A DNA stretch of 64,000 nt from Superficieibacter sp. HKU1. Lineage in GTDB: Bacteria > Pseudomonadota > Gammaproteobacteria > Enterobacterales > Enterobacteriaceae. Of the stretch, positions 53,149-62,230 are shown piece after piece. The stretch covers positions 4,712,001 through 4,776,000 of the forward strand of contig NZ_CP119754.1 of the NCBI RefSeq assembly GCF_029319185.1. Direction: 5' to 3'. The notes under the pieces were generated by a model that worked only from the letters and a program-made list of their open reading frames with translations, made no database searches and was not told the DNA's origin. Both the position numbers and the translations under genes were made by a program. Each line of letters starts with the position of its first letter. Positions within the stretch are counted from its first letter, which is position 1.

Positions 53149-53691
53149 CTATTCCGAGCGGCTATTCAGTGCACTTGCTATTTTCAACGCTATACACTCT
53201 GGTTTTTCCATTGAGAATATTTTTAGATCCCCCATCCTGACATACTCATGAAAACGCTGATTGAATTTTTCTTCTTCTTTTTCTCGGACCAGAGAAAAGC
53301 CACGGTTAAGTTGTCGGTCGATAATGCATTCCAGAGCTTCGTTATAGTTAGGCGAGGGCATTAGTAAAACAGAAAAACCATTTTCCCTCACCATTCTTTT
53401 ATTCTTTTCGACTATATCCGCACGAATGTCTGTCGACAAAAAACCTGAAGAAAGAATAAATAAAGTATTATGTTGACTATTCTCAACAAGCATTTTTTTC
53501 AGCAACGCTGAATTCTGCTCAAGATAAGACTCGTACCCATGAATTTTTATATACTCCCTGATGTTGATTATTCTATCACAAAACTCATTATCAAGATCTA
53601 TCAAAATATAGCCGAGTATACCAGACAAAAGTTTGCCAACAGTACTTTTACCTGCGCCTCCAGGTCCTATCAGAAAAATAGAATCTGTCAT
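53149..53691 (-). CDS. shikimate-kinase-like P-loop kinase
   Basis: 180 residues. Walker A IGPGGAGKSTVGKLL (8-22) and IDLDNEFCDRI (about 31-41) match the nucleotide and acceptor parts of the shikimate kinase fold; an Arg-rich stretch (DRQLNRGFSLVREKEEEK) may be the lid. The acceptor site does not look like shikimate. ATG has GGAGAGG upstream. It is AT-rich, unlike the backbone, and divergent from a second kinase-like gene. It may phosphorylate a precursor in the island's pathway; that is inference. Confidence 0.75.
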   Translation of the reverse strand: MTDSIFLIGPGGAGKSTVGKLLSGILGYILIDLDNEFCDRIINIREYIKIHGYESYLEQNSALLKKMLVENSQHNTLFILSSGFLSTDIRADIVEKNKRMVRENGFSVLLMPSPNYNEALECIIDRQLNRGFSLVREKEEEKFNQRFHEYVRMGDLKIFSMEKPECIALKIASALNSRSE

Positions 53692-53880
53692 TTACCTCTC
53701 CTTATCATGATAACTGACCATTTAAAACCATCCTTCGGATTAAATACTCTGTTAATTTAGGTTCAATAACATCAGTTATGATGTGGAATCGTGAAATAGA
53801 TCACATATTTTTACCATTAACACGTTATTAAATAAGCTTATGGATTTATCAGTCATACTGAACCATGAAAGGAGAGGGAC

Positions 53881-54469
53881 ATGCAGAAGGATTTGTTAAC
53901 AGTGGCTCTGGAAGGCCCCAGCTTCTCAGGTAAAACAATGTTGATCAATCGCAGTAAACAGAATGCTGCGCTTATCGCGATACCCGAGTATTATGAGCTT
54001 AACAATGGCGAGGCATTGGCAGGTTCTAACCCTAAAAAGGGATGAACTTGGGCAAATGGAGATTTTTTTTAAATTAATGACGATAGAATGTCGGAGACAG
54101 AGAATACTGACAGAAGCGATATCAGAGCACAAAAAAGTCTTACTAGACAGATCTTTTTTTAGTTTAATCTGTTATGAATATGCAAGGTATGGATCTCGTG
54201 AAACGTGGAAGAAACTAGAAAAAATAACGTGTCAATGTGCATTTGTTATACCTCAACTCATATTGTATATAGACACACCGGCAGATGAGGTTAAAAATCG
54301 GGGAATTAATAACGGAATAAAAAAAGACCATATCATGTTGAATAAGACATTCATAAAAAACAATAAAACATTTTTTTTCAAACATGTCTCAGAGGTTACA
54401 GAGGTTAAATCATGTACATATAACGAAGCTGAGATATTTATCAGGAGTTGGGCTGAACAAGGACTTTAA
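53881..54469 (+). pseudogene. frameshifted nucleotide-kinase-like gene
   Basis: From ATG 53881 (AGGAGAGGG upstream) the frame reads MQKDLLTVALEGPSFSGKTM, a thymidylate-kinase-like P loop, and stops at 54043-54045. The second half is open in another frame to 54469: RDELGQMEIFFKLMTIECRR, LLDRSFFSLICYEYA (the DR-Y/F motif), YIDTPADEVKNRG. Removing one A from the run of five at 54034-54038 joins them as SNPKRDELGQ, giving about 195 residues. Either the gene is broken or the base is an assembly error. AT-rich, second gene of the island. Confidence 0.75.
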
Positions 54470-54470
54470 A

Positions 54471-54800
54471 ATGACAGTTCAGTGTTTACATATATGGCAG
54501 TTAAAAAATAATGGTAATGTTTTTTTTGGCTATCGAAATGTCACTTTTATATTTTATGCAACCGAGGATTCCAATTTAGATAAATATGATAGTTGGTCCT
54601 CAGGGCTGCCGATAACTGTTACGAGTTTAATACGCGAAAATTCTTTATCAAGAACAAATAATGTTTCCGGTGTCATTATTGTAACCCGTACATGCATTTT
54701 ACTATTATTACTGAACGATTCTCATATAATGATGCTCGCAGGGGCATTGAAATCGCTCGATCCGGTTATTAATTCGGATCGAGCACCTAATAGATTGTAA
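54471..54800 (+). CDS. hypothetical protein, probably the front part of a decayed gene
   Basis: 109 residues from ATG 54471, with AAGGA 7 bases upstream and one base after the kinase-like gene. I recognise no family. A hydrophobic stretch (GVIIVTRTCILLLLLN) lies near residues 72-87. The same frame goes on after the TAA as 84 open codons of protein-like sequence, so the gene was probably once longer. Confidence 0.5.
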   Translation: MTVQCLHIWQLKNNGNVFFGYRNVTFIFYATEDSNLDKYDSWSSGLPITVTSLIRENSLSRTNNVSGVIIVTRTCILLLLLNDSHIMMLAGALKSLDPVINSDRAPNRL

Positions 54801-55263
54801 AATAAAATTTTTAATGATAGCCAGTATGATCCTGCTATCATATGGGAATGGTTTTATCCTCCCGCATTAAGTTATGCTGCACATAGTATTCAGGCCATGG
54901 CCTTAAAAATACTAGACAAATTAATTGACATTTCAAATAATAACCGAATACTATATCTGATATATAGTGAACTTCATTACAGGAATATTATTGTACTGGA
55001 CGTTAAATTAAATTTTCTGAGTGGTCAAACACCCGTAGAGACATGTCATTAATTTATTCAGCTAACTTTGTGAGTTCTGAAAAATTAAACAGAAAAGGGC
55101 TCAGGTTTTTTTATCGTACTACGAACCTTATATAAATATCGAGAAGTTGTATGTTTCTATACTCTTCTCTATTTTTATGGACTAAATTATACATGGAAGA
55201 TAATAAAATATATAGAGAGAAATCATTACGCTGGTACAGTCAATTGAATCTGTTTAAAATCTA
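54801..55263 (+). pseudogene. decayed continuation of the unknown island gene
   Basis: In frame with the preceding ORF, codons 54801-55052 read as plausible protein (IIWEWFYPPALSYAAHSIQA, then LDKLIDISNNNRILYLIYSE) to a TAA. From 55043 another frame gives MSLIYSANFVSSEKLNRKG, one stop, then MEDNKIYREKSLRWYSQLNL ending at 55263. Together about 260 codons with two internal stops and one frameshift. The family is not recognised. Confidence 0.45.
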
Positions 55264-55296
55264 ACTTTTTCACTTGCATAAAGAGTGAGGGAAACC

Positions 55297-56658
55297 ATGA
55301 TTACGTTAGGATATTTCATTTTATATTTAGGTATTTTATTACTTTTAACTGTATCATTCCTGAATTTTATTAGATTTAGGCAATCAATTTTTTTCCTTAA
55401 ACAAAGAAAATTTAAGACTGGGACGATGCCAACAATAACATCATCCAGACATATCATTTTAATTCCAGCTCTAAGAGAACAGGAACGTATCATCCCCACT
55501 ATTGAATATTTTCTGGATATTATTCCTTCCGGCATGGATATCAGTATAACTATCTGTACCACTGATAAAGAAATTACAGATAATCAACACAGATACACAA
55601 CGCAGGAGGTAGTGGAAAAATTTATTATTGATCACCCAGGAATTCCAGTTTTTGTATGTAACTATCCAGACATTAATGGAAGCATGGCACATCAGCTTAA
55701 TTATACCATAAAAAAATATGCTGAAGCAGGACGGTTAGATAAAAAAGACTACATATCCATTTATAATGCAGACTCTCGTCCACATAAAGATACTTTTACA
55801 TGGGTTTTATCACAGCTAAACGGATCTAATGAAAAATATGTATTTCAGCAGTCCGCCGTTTTCCTACGTAATTATTCAGGCCTATCGGATTTATCGGCAA
55901 AAGCAGTTGCTTTATATCAAAGTTGCTGGACACTCACTCACGAAATTCCAAGACTACGAAGACAAGCCGAGAAAAATAGTATGCTCAGTAAATTGTCAAA
56001 TGTTCACTGTGTTGGACATGGATTATTCATTCGATTTGACATACTGCATAAAATGGGGCTATTTCCGGTAGAAACACTAACCGAAGATACATATCTTGGG
56101 TATAAATTACGCTGTGCTGGAATAGTTATATATCCGGTTCCTTATATCGAAATAGGTGATTCCCCATTGAGTATGAGATCAGCATTGAAGCAAAAATATG
56201 TCTGGTATTGGGGGCCCATGCTTTATCCTTATTATTTTTTTAAAAATCTTCAGGAAGAACATAATATATACCTCAAATTAAGAAGTATAATTTTGGCATG
56301 CCAAGGTATATTAAATGCAGTAAGATGGATAATTGTCGGCCCTGTTATCTTTTCTGTACTGATTCTACCATGGTTACTGAGTGCTAATATATTGGATTAT
56401 ATCTTATCATTTATATCAATAATTCTTTATACCTCATTACCTGTGTTAGGCCTACCTTATTTCATTGATGTCCTTGAAGCCGCGTCAGGTCAGGATATTA
56501 GTCCAGTCAGGGAACCATGGTATAGGGTTATCTTAAATCTGATATACGCGGTTTTTCATTCGTTACTACATAGTATCCCACCCTTCTTTTCATTAACCAG
56601 TGCTCTCATCATGATCTTTACCGGTCGCACACCAAAGAAGCCTAAAACAGATGAATAA
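55297..56658 (+). CDS. membrane-bound family 2 glycosyltransferase
   Basis: 453 residues from ATG 55297 (GAGG 6 bases upstream; a GTG at 55285 is possible). One N-terminal membrane helix (YFILYLGILLLLTVSF), a GT-A domain with IYNADSRP (DxD-like), FVCNYPDINGSMAHQLNY, CVGHGLFIRFD, TEDTYLGYKLR and KQKYVWYWGP, and about four C-terminal helices. The plan resembles processive NodC/hyaluronan-synthase-type enzymes. The ATGAATAA overlap with the next gene shows co-translation. Acceptor and donor sugars are unknown. AT-rich. Confidence 0.85.
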   Translation: MITLGYFILYLGILLLLTVSFLNFIRFRQSIFFLKQRKFKTGTMPTITSSRHIILIPALREQERIIPTIEYFLDIIPSGMDISITICTTDKEITDNQHRYTTQEVVEKFIIDHPGIPVFVCNYPDINGSMAHQLNYTIKKYAEAGRLDKKDYISIYNADSRPHKDTFTWVLSQLNGSNEKYVFQQSAVFLRNYSGLSDLSAKAVALYQSCWTLTHEIPRLRRQAEKNSMLSKLSNVHCVGHGLFIRFDILHKMGLFPVETLTEDTYLGYKLRCAGIVIYPVPYIEIGDSPLSMRSALKQKYVWYWGPMLYPYYFFKNLQEEHNIYLKLRSIILACQGILNAVRWIIVGPVIFSVLILPWLLSANILDYILSFISIILYTSLPVLGLPYFIDVLEAASGQDISPVREPWYRVILNLIYAVFHSLLHSIPPFFSLTSALIMIFTGRTPKKPKTDE

Positions 56659-57634
56659 ATCCCGGGAATACCTACTCAGACGTCATAATAATGACTATTT
56701 AAAATTATGTATTATCAATGAAGCAAATGAAACATCTGATCAATCAACTATAATTAATGTTAACATTGTCATCCCTCTGTTTAATGGAGGAGACATATTT
56801 GATATAACACTGGAGTATACAAATTTTGCCATTAAGAAAGCAAAAGAGCTAATTCCCATGTTACATGTTTCAGTTACGGTGGTGGACGATGGTTCAGAAA
56901 AACCCTATGCTTTCCCTTCAGATAAATCCCATCCTGACTGGAATATCGTAAGACTCGATAAAAATAGAGGAAGGGCATTTTCAAGAAATACGGGATTGCA
57001 GTACCGAACAGCCAGCAAATACACCATTTTTATGGATGCTGATATTATACTTTATCCTAATGCAATTTCAGACTTTATACGTGAAATGGAAAGATTTAGT
57101 ACACAAAACCGGAGCTGTATTACCTGTGGTCTTTTTCATTTCATCTATTTAAATACGCTTAATAAAAATAAAATCTCTTTTGATATATCTAATGATTTTA
57201 GGCTTAACTGTAATTATCAGGAAAACTGGATTGGATGTGAAAATGACAGGGAATTTATTGGGGCTGAATTCAATATAATCAAAGATACGGCGGGTTGGTC
57301 AAAATGGCCCGCCAGTGGTAAATTTGGGCCATGGACATTGCCTAATATGGTATTGGGCGGGCTTTTTTGTGTAAATACACACCATGCATTATCAGTCGGT
57401 GGGTTTGACGATAGATTTTCTGCTTATGGTTTTGAAGAGACCACACTGGCTACCAAATTGATTATTATGAAAGGTTCATTTGTCGTTCCCATTCTTGGTG
57501 GATTCTCAAAGCATATTGAAGAAGAGAATGGTGAGTCCAAGCGTAATGAAAAGGACCGGCTTTTCCGCAGGGCTTATGATCGCTACTTTCATGAGTTTAT
57601 GAAAGAACCAGCGATAGATATTCATGAGGAATAA
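56651..57634 (+). CDS. soluble GT-A glycosyltransferase (family 2/galactosyltransferase C-terminal type)
   Basis: 327 residues. VNIVIPLFNGG, TVVDDGSEKP and FMDADIILYP give the nucleotide-sugar site, and VGGFDDRFSAYGFEE is the C-terminal galactosyltransferase-type motif seen in polymerases such as chondroitin synthase. No signal or membrane helix. Overlaps the upstream glycosyltransferase by 8 bases and precedes the ABC exporter by 4 bases, so the three form one operon. Confidence 0.85.
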   Translation: MNKSREYLLRRHNNDYLKLCIINEANETSDQSTIINVNIVIPLFNGGDIFDITLEYTNFAIKKAKELIPMLHVSVTVVDDGSEKPYAFPSDKSHPDWNIVRLDKNRGRAFSRNTGLQYRTASKYTIFMDADIILYPNAISDFIREMERFSTQNRSCITCGLFHFIYLNTLNKNKISFDISNDFRLNCNYQENWIGCENDREFIGAEFNIIKDTAGWSKWPASGKFGPWTLPNMVLGGLFCVNTHHALSVGGFDDRFSAYGFEETTLATKLIIMKGSFVVPILGGFSKHIEEENGESKRNEKDRLFRRAYDRYFHEFMKEPAIDIHEE

Positions 57635-57638
57635 CTAA

Positions 57639-59402
57639 GTGAAAAACTATATTTTGAAAGTATTTTCTTCTTTGAGCTATGTCAGGCGACTGGCCAACAT
57701 TATTAGTAACATAAAGTTAATGCTGGCTCTTGCTTTTATTGCGGGTGTTATAAAATTTTCCGCCCCCTTACTTATAACCATTATCACATCCCGGGTAATT
57801 GATAATATCATCATGGATGAAAGCCTGACATCATCACAAAGGATAATTTTACTTGTGAAATATGTTATGATAGTTATCATCGTTTTTGTGCTTATCTGGG
57901 CACCTTCAACTTATTACAGACAATATTTAACTGAATTAATCACAGTAAAGATAACATCCAGGCTTAGAGAGAAAGTAACGAATCATATATTTTCATTACC
58001 TTTTTCATTTTTCCAAGAAAAACAAAGTGGCGAAATAAATTCCAGAATCATTTCTGATGTGAATTTAGTAGCAACACTGGTTAGTGGCGGACTCGTTTAT
58101 GTATGGATAGATTTAGCTTCAATTGCTGTGGTTGCCTTTCTTGTATTTTATGAGGATCCCTTTGTAGGTGGCATTTCATTGCTTTTCATTCCACTTTATG
58201 TCTACCTTATGAAATATTTCAGGGATCTTATTAAAGTTTCATCATATAAGATACAGAGTATGCAAGGTGATTTTTCAGCGTACATCCAAGACCGCTTGTC
58301 AAATATCGAAACCATTCGTAACTATAATTCACATGATGTTGAGGCCGAAAATACCCGAAAACTCGTTAACGGCTATGAACATGCTTTTCTAAAGCGCTCA
58401 CGAATTAAAAGTTTTAATCTTTTAATTATGGGGCAACTTTCACAATTACCCTCGGTCATCATACTGGCTCTAGGTGGGTATGAAGTAATCACTGGTGGAT
58501 TGACGATCGGTGCATTTATAGCGCTCACAATGTATATTCGACAGATATTCTGGCCCCTAGATAGAGTGGCTGAATTTAATGTCAATTTTGCAGCGGCGAC
58601 AGCGTCATTGGACAGGATATATCAAATACTGGACGTTGAATCTGAAAGATGTCAATCTCACCTCGCGATTGGTTTTCCTGTTGATTTCAGCACAATCACA
58701 TTTAATAACGTTTTTGCATCTTATAATTTGACCGATAAATTTGCATTGTATGATATTTCATTTTCAATAAAAAAAGGAGAAATAATTGCTATTGCTGGCC
58801 CTAGCGGATCGGGTAAAACAACACTGGCACGCCTTCTTGAGAGAACCATAGCCTGTAGAACAGGTGAAATATTTATTGATAATATTAACATAAATCATAT
58901 AGATCTTGTTCACTATAGGAAAAACATAAAAGTTGTTCCACAAAACCCATTACTCTTCTCTGATACAATTAAGATGAATATCTCATATCAGGAAAAAAAC
59001 ATACCAGTCAGTCAATTATACCAAGCTTGCAGTCGGGCAGGTGCATTAGATTTTATATTGAGCTTTCCGCTAGCTTTCAATTACCACGTTGGTGAACGAG
59101 GAGATCTCTTATCTGGAGGTCAGAGACAGCGAGTAGCCATATCCCGAGCCTTGGCTTCTCGTAGCGAAATATATATTTTCGATGAATCAACAGCCAATCT
59201 TGATACTGAAACAGAGAGATCTTTTTATGAAATGCTCAGAAAATTACGAGGAAAGTATACTATTATTATCATTGCCCATCGACCCGCTGTTTTTGATTAT
59301 GTAGATAGAGCTATCCTGATTAATGAAGGCCGGTTAGAACACGAAGGTACTCCGGAATATCTGCGGAACTGCTCACCTCTGTTCCGCAAGCTGGCTGGAT
59401 AG
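57639..59402 (+). CDS. ABC exporter, fused membrane and ATPase domains (MsbA-type)
   Basis: 587 residues from GTG 57639, with GAGGA 8 bases upstream. Six membrane helices fill about 25-310. The ATPase domain (about 345-587) has Walker A GPSGSGKTT, Q-loop VVPQNPLLF, signature LSGGQRQRVAISRAL, Walker B IYIFDES and H-loop IIAHRP. There is no N-terminal C39 peptidase, so it should export a lipid, glycan or small molecule rather than cut a leader peptide. It directly follows the two glycosyltransferases and probably exports their product. Confidence 0.92.
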   Translation: MKNYILKVFSSLSYVRRLANIISNIKLMLALAFIAGVIKFSAPLLITIITSRVIDNIIMDESLTSSQRIILLVKYVMIVIIVFVLIWAPSTYYRQYLTELITVKITSRLREKVTNHIFSLPFSFFQEKQSGEINSRIISDVNLVATLVSGGLVYVWIDLASIAVVAFLVFYEDPFVGGISLLFIPLYVYLMKYFRDLIKVSSYKIQSMQGDFSAYIQDRLSNIETIRNYNSHDVEAENTRKLVNGYEHAFLKRSRIKSFNLLIMGQLSQLPSVIILALGGYEVITGGLTIGAFIALTMYIRQIFWPLDRVAEFNVNFAAATASLDRIYQILDVESERCQSHLAIGFPVDFSTITFNNVFASYNLTDKFALYDISFSIKKGEIIAIAGPSGSGKTTLARLLERTIACRTGEIFIDNININHIDLVHYRKNIKVVPQNPLLFSDTIKMNISYQEKNIPVSQLYQACSRAGALDFILSFPLAFNYHVGERGDLLSGGQRQRVAISRALASRSEIYIFDESTANLDTETERSFYEMLRKLRGKYTIIIIAHRPAVFDYVDRAILINEGRLEHEGTPEYLRNCSPLFRKLAG

Positions 59403-59483
59403 TGGAGTGGGACACCGTAAAAAACAACAGAATAATATGCTCTTTATACCGAAAGATGCTCAAAATAAATAAAGGAAATCTGA

Positions 59484-60230
59484 ATGAAAATGCCTCTTAT
59501 TACCTTTTGCCTTGCCAATGTATTCTCTATTAATGTCTTTGCTCTGGTTCCGCCAGGTGATGATACCACCACGAAGCCCGATCTCTACTATCTTACAAAT
59601 GCTCAGGCCATTGATAGCTTAGTACTGTTGCCGCCACCACCGGAAGTAGGAAGTCTTGCCTTTTTAAATGATCAGGCAATATACGAAAAAGGGCGACTTC
59701 AGCGCGGTACCAGGCGGGGAAAAGAGGCCATGTATGACGCAAATCTGGGCGGGGGTGGAGTGGCTAGCGCTTTCTCTAGTGCTTTCGGCTCGCCAATTAC
59801 AGCAAAAGTTACTCCCGAGCTTTATAAATTGCTGACCAATATGATTGAAGATGCAGGCGATCTAGCAACCCGCAGTGCAAAAGAAAAATATATGCGCATT
59901 CGTCCATTTGCTTTCTACGGCACCAACACCTGTAATACCAACCAGCAAAATGAGTTGACGAGAAACGGCTCCTATCCTTCCGGTCATTCCTCTATCGGTT
60001 GGGCAACAGCGCTGGTACTAGCTGAAATTAACCCAGAACGCCAAAATGAAATCTTACGGCGAGGCTTTGAACTAGGTCAAAGCAGAGTCATTTGTGGTTA
60101 CCACTGGCAGAGCGATGTTGATGCGGCACGGATTGTTGGTTCTGCCGTTGTAGCCACGTTACATACCAGTCCCGCCTTCCAGCAGCAATTGCAGAAAGCC
60201 AAATCAGAATTTGCAAGATCGCATAATTAG
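59484..60230 (+). CDS. phoC: class A non-specific acid phosphatase (PhoC/PhoN)
   Basis: 248 residues. Signal peptide ends near NVFA-LVPPGDD. The class A signature is complete: KEKYMRIRP, then PSGHSS, then SRVICGYHWQSD. Blocks such as DLYYL and LLPPPPEVGS match Morganella PhoC very closely. It is a secreted periplasmic enzyme removing phosphate from many esters. RBS AAAGGAAA 7 bases upstream. It stands alone after the ABC exporter with an 81-base gap. Close likeness to a Morganella enzyme and the AT-rich setting suggest transfer. Confidence 0.93.
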   Translation: MKMPLITFCLANVFSINVFALVPPGDDTTTKPDLYYLTNAQAIDSLVLLPPPPEVGSLAFLNDQAIYEKGRLQRGTRRGKEAMYDANLGGGGVASAFSSAFGSPITAKVTPELYKLLTNMIEDAGDLATRSAKEKYMRIRPFAFYGTNTCNTNQQNELTRNGSYPSGHSSIGWATALVLAEINPERQNEILRRGFELGQSRVICGYHWQSDVDAARIVGSAVVATLHTSPAFQQQLQKAKSEFARSHN

Positions 60231-60370
60231 TTTATGAACATAATCGGCTAACATGGTTACGACAGAAACGAGTACTGAATATATTTATTACAAGATTATA
60301 TTCTTTTGATTTAGTGTATTAATGCCTGAAGCATGTGCTTTCTGGCTTACCCATTATTTAGGAGCAGCCC

Positions 60371-60646
60371 GTGAATAAACCCGCCATGCCTCCCGAAGTT
60401 GTCCACCGCATACAATTTCTTTATTTAATATTGTTATGATTTGCTGGGGGAATATATGGATTAATTTTTAGTGAACATAGCTCTAAAGCCACGATTTATG
60501 GCCTTCTGCCTTGGCGTGACTTGCAGGTGAGTAAAGTGATATACAACGGGAGCTCCGGATTGTTATTCAACCCAACGAAATGGCTTGATGGTCTCATTGA
60601 TATTCATTACATGTATCCTTATGCTGGGCGCAAACGCCTTATCTGA
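60371..60646 (+). pseudogene. short gene interrupted by an in-frame TGA
   Basis: From GTG 60371 (AGGAGC 6 bases upstream) a single frame runs 92 codons: MNKPAMPPEVVHRIQFLYLI, a TGA at 60437-60439 (codon 23), then FAGGIYGLIFSEHSSKATIY through LLFNPTKWLDGLIDI to the end. The hydrophobic stretch spans the stop. I do not recognise the family. No SECIS-like hairpin follows, so a nonsense mutation is the simplest reading. Confidence 0.5.
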
Positions 60647-60683
60647 AACAAGATCAGGATCATAACTGGAGAGTAGAGAGCCG

Positions 60684-60974
60684 TTATTGCGCTAGCGCAG
60701 GAATGACATGTCGCGGATCGTTCTCTATCGCCCTTAGCAACGCTTTTGCTGGCCCGGTGGGTGAGCGTTACCCCTGCTCCCGGTTACGCAAAGTATCACC
60801 ATTTACCGATATTAAATCCGCGAATTTAGACTGCGATAATCCCGTAGCCTGACGAATTTCTTTAATTTTCATCGCATCAATGTGAAATGTTCGGGAAGGA
60901 TGCCGTGTTCCCACCATAAATTCATTCATTTGATGAATGCTTTGGGTTAATTGTTCGAATAATATCTTATCCAT
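60684..60974 (-). pseudogene. NadS/HigA-like antitoxin gene with a premature stop
   Basis: From ATG 60974: MDKILFEQLTQSIHQMNEFM, then the helix-turn-helix MKIKEIRQATGLSQSKFADL and TLRNREQG, then TAA at 60768-60770. The same frame continues RSPTGPAKALLRAIENDPRH to a stop at 60684, giving the usual 96 residues of this antitoxin family. The conserved Trp before EQG reads Arg here. The RelE-type toxin normally found upstream is not visible in 60975-61229. Confidence 0.8.
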
Positions 60975-61229
60975 ATTAGCTTCCCCCTTCCCTGGTAACT
61001 CGGTTTCTCTGATGTGGGATTCATTTGTCTTACGATAATCTAAATAAATTGTACGTCAATGGCGTACTGTGCCACTTTGCAAACTTACCGCCTTATACTC
61101 CGTTTACATGTCTTTGCTTCCACTTTTGCGAGGCGCTTTCCAGAATCAGATCCCCACCAAAATTTGCGTTTTCATTTGCCAGCAGCCAGGTTATAAAACT
61201 GGATATCCATACAGGCAGAGAGCGTATTC

Positions 61230-62138
61230 ATGGCACTGGAAAAAGGTATCGCGGCGCTAGTTAACGATTTTATCGCCGCCGGACGTCCGTCAGAACGACA
61301 TCAAAGCGTTGAACAACGTCGGGAGGGCTATATAGCCAGCACCGTTCTCGCGGGCGAGAAGGAAACGCGCGTGACAGTGAAAGATATGGAGCTTGAAGGG
61401 TTGAGCTTCCGGGTTGTCTCGCCGCTTAACGCTAAGGGCGTTCTGCCGACGGTAATTTATTACCACGGCGGCTGTTTCGTCAGCGGCGGTTTTGCCACGC
61501 ACGATCATCAGTTGCGGCAACTGGCGTTTTACAGCAGCTGCCGGGTGATTGCCGTTCAGTACCGATGCGCGCCGGAGCAAACTTACCCTGCGGCGCATGA
61601 CGATGCAGAAAAAGGCGCGGATATCATCTGGCAGCATGCCGACACGCTCGGCGTCGATCGCACGCGCATAACACTCGCTGGCGACAGCGCGGGCGGGCAT
61701 CTGGCGCTGGTCACGGCGCTGCGTCTGAAAGCGGCAGGCCAGTGGCAACCTGCACGGCTCATTCTCATCTATCCGATGCTCGATGCCACCGCCCATTTCG
61801 AAAGCTATACCCGTAACGGCCTCGACTACATCATTACCCGCGACACGTTGCTTTCCGGTTACGAGATGTATTTGCCTCATACAGAACGCCAGCATCCGGA
61901 GGCCAGCCCGCTGTGGCGGGATGACTTCAACGGTCTGCCTCCCGTGCATATCATTACTGCTGAATACGATCCGCTTTGCGACGAAGGCGAAGCGCTGTAC
62001 CAACGGCTGAGTGAACAGGGCGTGGAGAGTACCTGCCAGCGCTATCTCGGCGTCATTCACGGCTTTTTTCAACTGGGTGGAGTAAGCCTGGCGGCAAAGA
62101 ACGTGATGCGGGATATTGCCTGGCGGGCTGGTATATAG
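61230..62138 (+). CDS. alpha/beta hydrolase of the HSL family (Aes-like acetyl esterase)
   Basis: 302 residues. The oxyanion motif reads YHGGCF (usually HGGG), the nucleophile elbow is LAGDSAGG, and the Asp (AEYDPLCDEG) and His (GVIHGFFQ) complete the triad. Family members such as Aes cleave short-chain acyl esters in the cytoplasm. The Cys in the oxyanion loop is uncommon but of unknown effect. The AGAGAG ahead of the ATG is a fair ribosome site. GC content returns to backbone level here. Confidence 0.88.
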   Translation: MALEKGIAALVNDFIAAGRPSERHQSVEQRREGYIASTVLAGEKETRVTVKDMELEGLSFRVVSPLNAKGVLPTVIYYHGGCFVSGGFATHDHQLRQLAFYSSCRVIAVQYRCAPEQTYPAAHDDAEKGADIIWQHADTLGVDRTRITLAGDSAGGHLALVTALRLKAAGQWQPARLILIYPMLDATAHFESYTRNGLDYIITRDTLLSGYEMYLPHTERQHPEASPLWRDDFNGLPPVHIITAEYDPLCDEGEALYQRLSEQGVESTCQRYLGVIHGFFQLGGVSLAAKNVMRDIAWRAGI

Positions 62139-62151
62139 ATGACTATTTCTC

Positions 62152-62212
62152 TGTTGTTTTCATATTGAAAACAACAGGTCCATCCACTATAGTGTTTTCA
62201 GGCTGAAAACAC
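62152..62212. promoter_or_regulatory. two perfect HigA operators before higBA
   Basis: TGTTGTTTTCA-TAT-TGAAAACAACA (62152-62176) and GTGTTTTCA-GGC-TGAAAACAC (62192-62212) share the core GTTTTCA-N3-TGAAAAC; centres are 38 bases apart. They flank the probable promoter, so HigA autoregulation is expected. Confidence 0.85.
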
Positions 62213-62230
62213 CGGTACAAGGACAGAGCC

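Noticed and set aside
60437..60439. Possible second selenocysteine codon in the 60371-60646 frame
   Set aside because: No SECIS-like hairpin directly follows the TGA, and the family is not a known selenoprotein.
60975..61229. RelE-type toxin gene expected upstream of the broken NadS-like antitoxin
   Set aside because: No frame in this interval shows a toxin-like sequence; only short open stretches are present.
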